Source of the DNA: an uncultured Microbacterium sp.
GTDB lineage: Bacteria > Actinomycetota > Actinomycetes > Actinomycetales > Microbacteriaceae
DNA length: 64,000 nucleotides
NCBI RefSeq assembly: GCF_947488465.1
Contig: NZ_CANKZA010000001.1
Coordinates: 496,001-560,000, forward strand
Direction: 5' to 3'
Below are positions 62,951-64,000 of the stretch, piece after piece (position 1 is the stretch's first letter; each line of letters begins with the position of its first letter). Below the pieces are notes generated by a model, which was not told where the DNA came from, made no database searches, and was given only the letters and a program-made list of their open reading frames with translations. A program made the translations under genes and the position numbers.

Positions 62951-63898
62951 GTGCTCCGGATCCCTGCTGCCCTGGCCGTCGTCGGCTTGACCGCTCTGAC
63001 CCTCGTCGGCTGCTCTGCCGCATCGCCCGCGGCGTCGTGCGAGCGCCCGATGAACGATTCGTCGGTCCTCGGTTTGCTCGACGTGTCCGGTGAGACCGGC
63101 AGCCCCGCCGTGCAGGTGAACTCGCCCGTCTACGTCGACCAGACCGTCTTCACCGATGCGACCGTGGGCGAGGGCACCACCGTCACGTCCGAGTTGCAGG
63201 ACGTCGTCTTCACCGTCGCGATCGCCAACGGCGCAACCGGCGAATCGATCTTGACGTCGGGCACCCAGGTCATGCCGCTGTCGCAGTGGAAGGCCGACTA
63301 CGCGGGTTTCGCGACCATGATGATGTGCGCCACCGAAGGCTCACGCATTGTCGGGGCGATCCCGGCATCCGACCTTTCGGAGGCGGCCGCGTCGAACCTC
63401 GGTATCGCCGAAGACGCCACTGCCGTCGTCGTGATGGACCTGCAGAAGGTGTACCTGGCGGCTGCCGACGGCGCGCCCCAGTACAACGACCGCCGAGGGA
63501 TGCCCTCGGTCGTCCTCGCGCCGAACGGCGCCCCCGGGATTATCGTTCCCGACACCGCACCTCCCGCCGATCTCGCCGTAGAGGTGCTCAAGAAGGGCGA
63601 CGGGCCCGCGGTCACGGGCGATGACGCGATCCGCATCCACTACACGGGCGTCACGTGGGCCGGCCGTGAGGTCTTCGATTCGACGTGGGACAAGGGCGCA
63701 TCGACCGCAGTCACGCTGGACGGCGTCGTCGAGGGATTCGCCGAGGCGCTGGAAGGGCAGACCGTCGGCTCCCAGATTCTCGCCGTGATTCCGCCCGAGC
63801 TCGGCTACGGCGATCAGGCGTCGGGCGCGATCCCGGCCGGGTCGACTCTCGTGTTCGTCATCGACATTCTCGGCATCGACGCGCCTGCGACGCGCTGA
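62951..63898 (+). CDS. FKBP-type peptidyl-prolyl isomerase lipoprotein
   Basis: 315 residues with a lipoprotein signal (ALTLVGCSAA, lipid-bearing C21). The mature protein has a degenerate first FKBP-like half, then a canonical FKBP domain (about 215-313) with IRIHYTGVTWAGREVFDST and IPPELGYGDQASGAIPAGST. It folds proteins outside the membrane. The GTG start lies 4 bp after the trmI stop. Confidence 0.93.
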   Translation: MLRIPAALAVVGLTALTLVGCSAASPAASCERPMNDSSVLGLLDVSGETGSPAVQVNSPVYVDQTVFTDATVGEGTTVTSELQDVVFTVAIANGATGESILTSGTQVMPLSQWKADYAGFATMMMCATEGSRIVGAIPASDLSEAAASNLGIAEDATAVVVMDLQKVYLAAADGAPQYNDRRGMPSVVLAPNGAPGIIVPDTAPPADLAVEVLKKGDGPAVTGDDAIRIHYTGVTWAGREVFDSTWDKGASTAVTLDGVVEGFAEALEGQTVGSQILAVIPPELGYGDQASGAIPAGSTLVFVIDILGIDAPATR

Positions 63899-63930
63899 TG
63901 CCCCGGGGAGCCGGCTCGGCGCCCGCCGCC

Positions 63931-63942
63931 TAGGATGGTCGG
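63931..63942 (+). promoter_or_regulatory. Leaderless-type -10 of the pafB/pafC-like gene
   Basis: TAGGAT (63931-63936), six bases, then GTG at 63943. Confidence 0.55.
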
Positions 63943-64000
63943 GTGGCCAAGGAATCGACGCGCACCGCTCCTGAAGAGCGCTTGGTCAACCTGGTGGTAG
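63943..64000 (+). CDS. WYL-domain regulator, PafB/PafC-like (5' end only)
   Basis: Only 19 residues lie in the window: VAKESTRTAPEERLVNLVV, the usual start of a PafB/PafC-family (WYL) regulator. Pairing with trmI and FKBP genes upstream matches actinobacterial gene order, which supports the call, but the sequence is too short to be certain. The 3' end is outside the window. Confidence 0.65.
   Translation, partial: MAKESTRTAPEERLVNLVV

Overview
The window reads as one stretch of a high-GC actinobacterial chromosome, most likely Microbacterium or a close relative in the Microbacteriaceae. The reasons are very high GC at third codon positions, many GTG starts, 4-bp ATGA/GTGA gene overlaps, and a conserved backbone order: ileS-folC-DUF4233-ndk-(VKOR)-rne-(DUF4031)-rplU-rpmA-obgE-proB-proA-nadD-rsfS-tRNA-Ala. 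The genus is inferred from gene order and protein style. No database search was run.

Layout. (1) 1-13723: housekeeping backbone covering tRNA charging, folate, nucleotides, RNase E/G, ribosomal proteins L21/L27, Obg GTPase, proline and NAD synthesis, RsfS and tRNA-Ala(GGC). (2) 13724-26646: an accessory block beginning directly at the 3' end of the tRNA-Ala gene. It holds an IS3-type transposase scrap, a truncated AraC-type regulator, an oxidoreductase, a cupin, a metal P-type ATPase with a separate HMA metallochaperone and a divergent Crp/Fnr regulator, then broken genes (internally deleted ferredoxin, an SdhB-flavoprotein chimera, SdhA and DUF305 fragments), a trans-sulfuration enzyme, ArsR plus SulP transporter, and a second unusual metal ATPase. 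(3) 26801-43460: backbone again, with a PTS IICBA permease, SRAP peptidase, App1 and DedA proteins, pabB-like gene, leuS, comEA-comEC-holA, an exonuclease, a hydrolase, a CGNR protein, an EamA transporter and an Lrp regulator. (4) 43493-50296: a branched-chain amino acid (probably leucine) catabolic locus: bkd-type E1alpha/E1beta/E2, TetR regulator, acyl-CoA dehydrogenase, MaoC dehydratase and CitE-like lyase. (5) 50369-64000: phosphatase, sirtuin, SpoU methyltransferase, SGNH hydrolase, helicase, ferritin-like/VIT1 transporter, tRNA-Leu(GAG), a DUF559 gene bracketed by repeats, an M20 hydrolase, uppP, PAC2, HAD phosphatase, trmI, an FKBP lipoprotein and the first codons of a pafB/pafC-like gene.

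How it works together. Metal handling recurs: two P1B ATPases with altered CPx motifs, an HMA chaperone, a SulP/ArsR pair and an iron-type VIT1 protein. The Crp/Fnr gene faces the HMA-ATPase operon across a site that resembles an FNR half-site pair and sits at -41.5 from the inferred start of that operon, which suggests direct activation. The bkd locus would carry branched-chain 2-oxoacids to acyl-CoA, then through dehydrogenation, hydration and C-C cleavage. It is flanked by an Lrp gene and a TetR gene with two near-identical operators.

Two sequence-wide themes stand out. Many monocistronic genes have a TANNNT hexamer exactly 6 nt before the start codon, the geometry expected for leaderless mRNAs. 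Several intergenic palindromic or tandem repeats recur, notably a REP-like element at two convergent gene ends and CCGAATCC-rich repeats on both sides of the DUF559 gene. No CRISPR array, prophage or complete transposon was seen.
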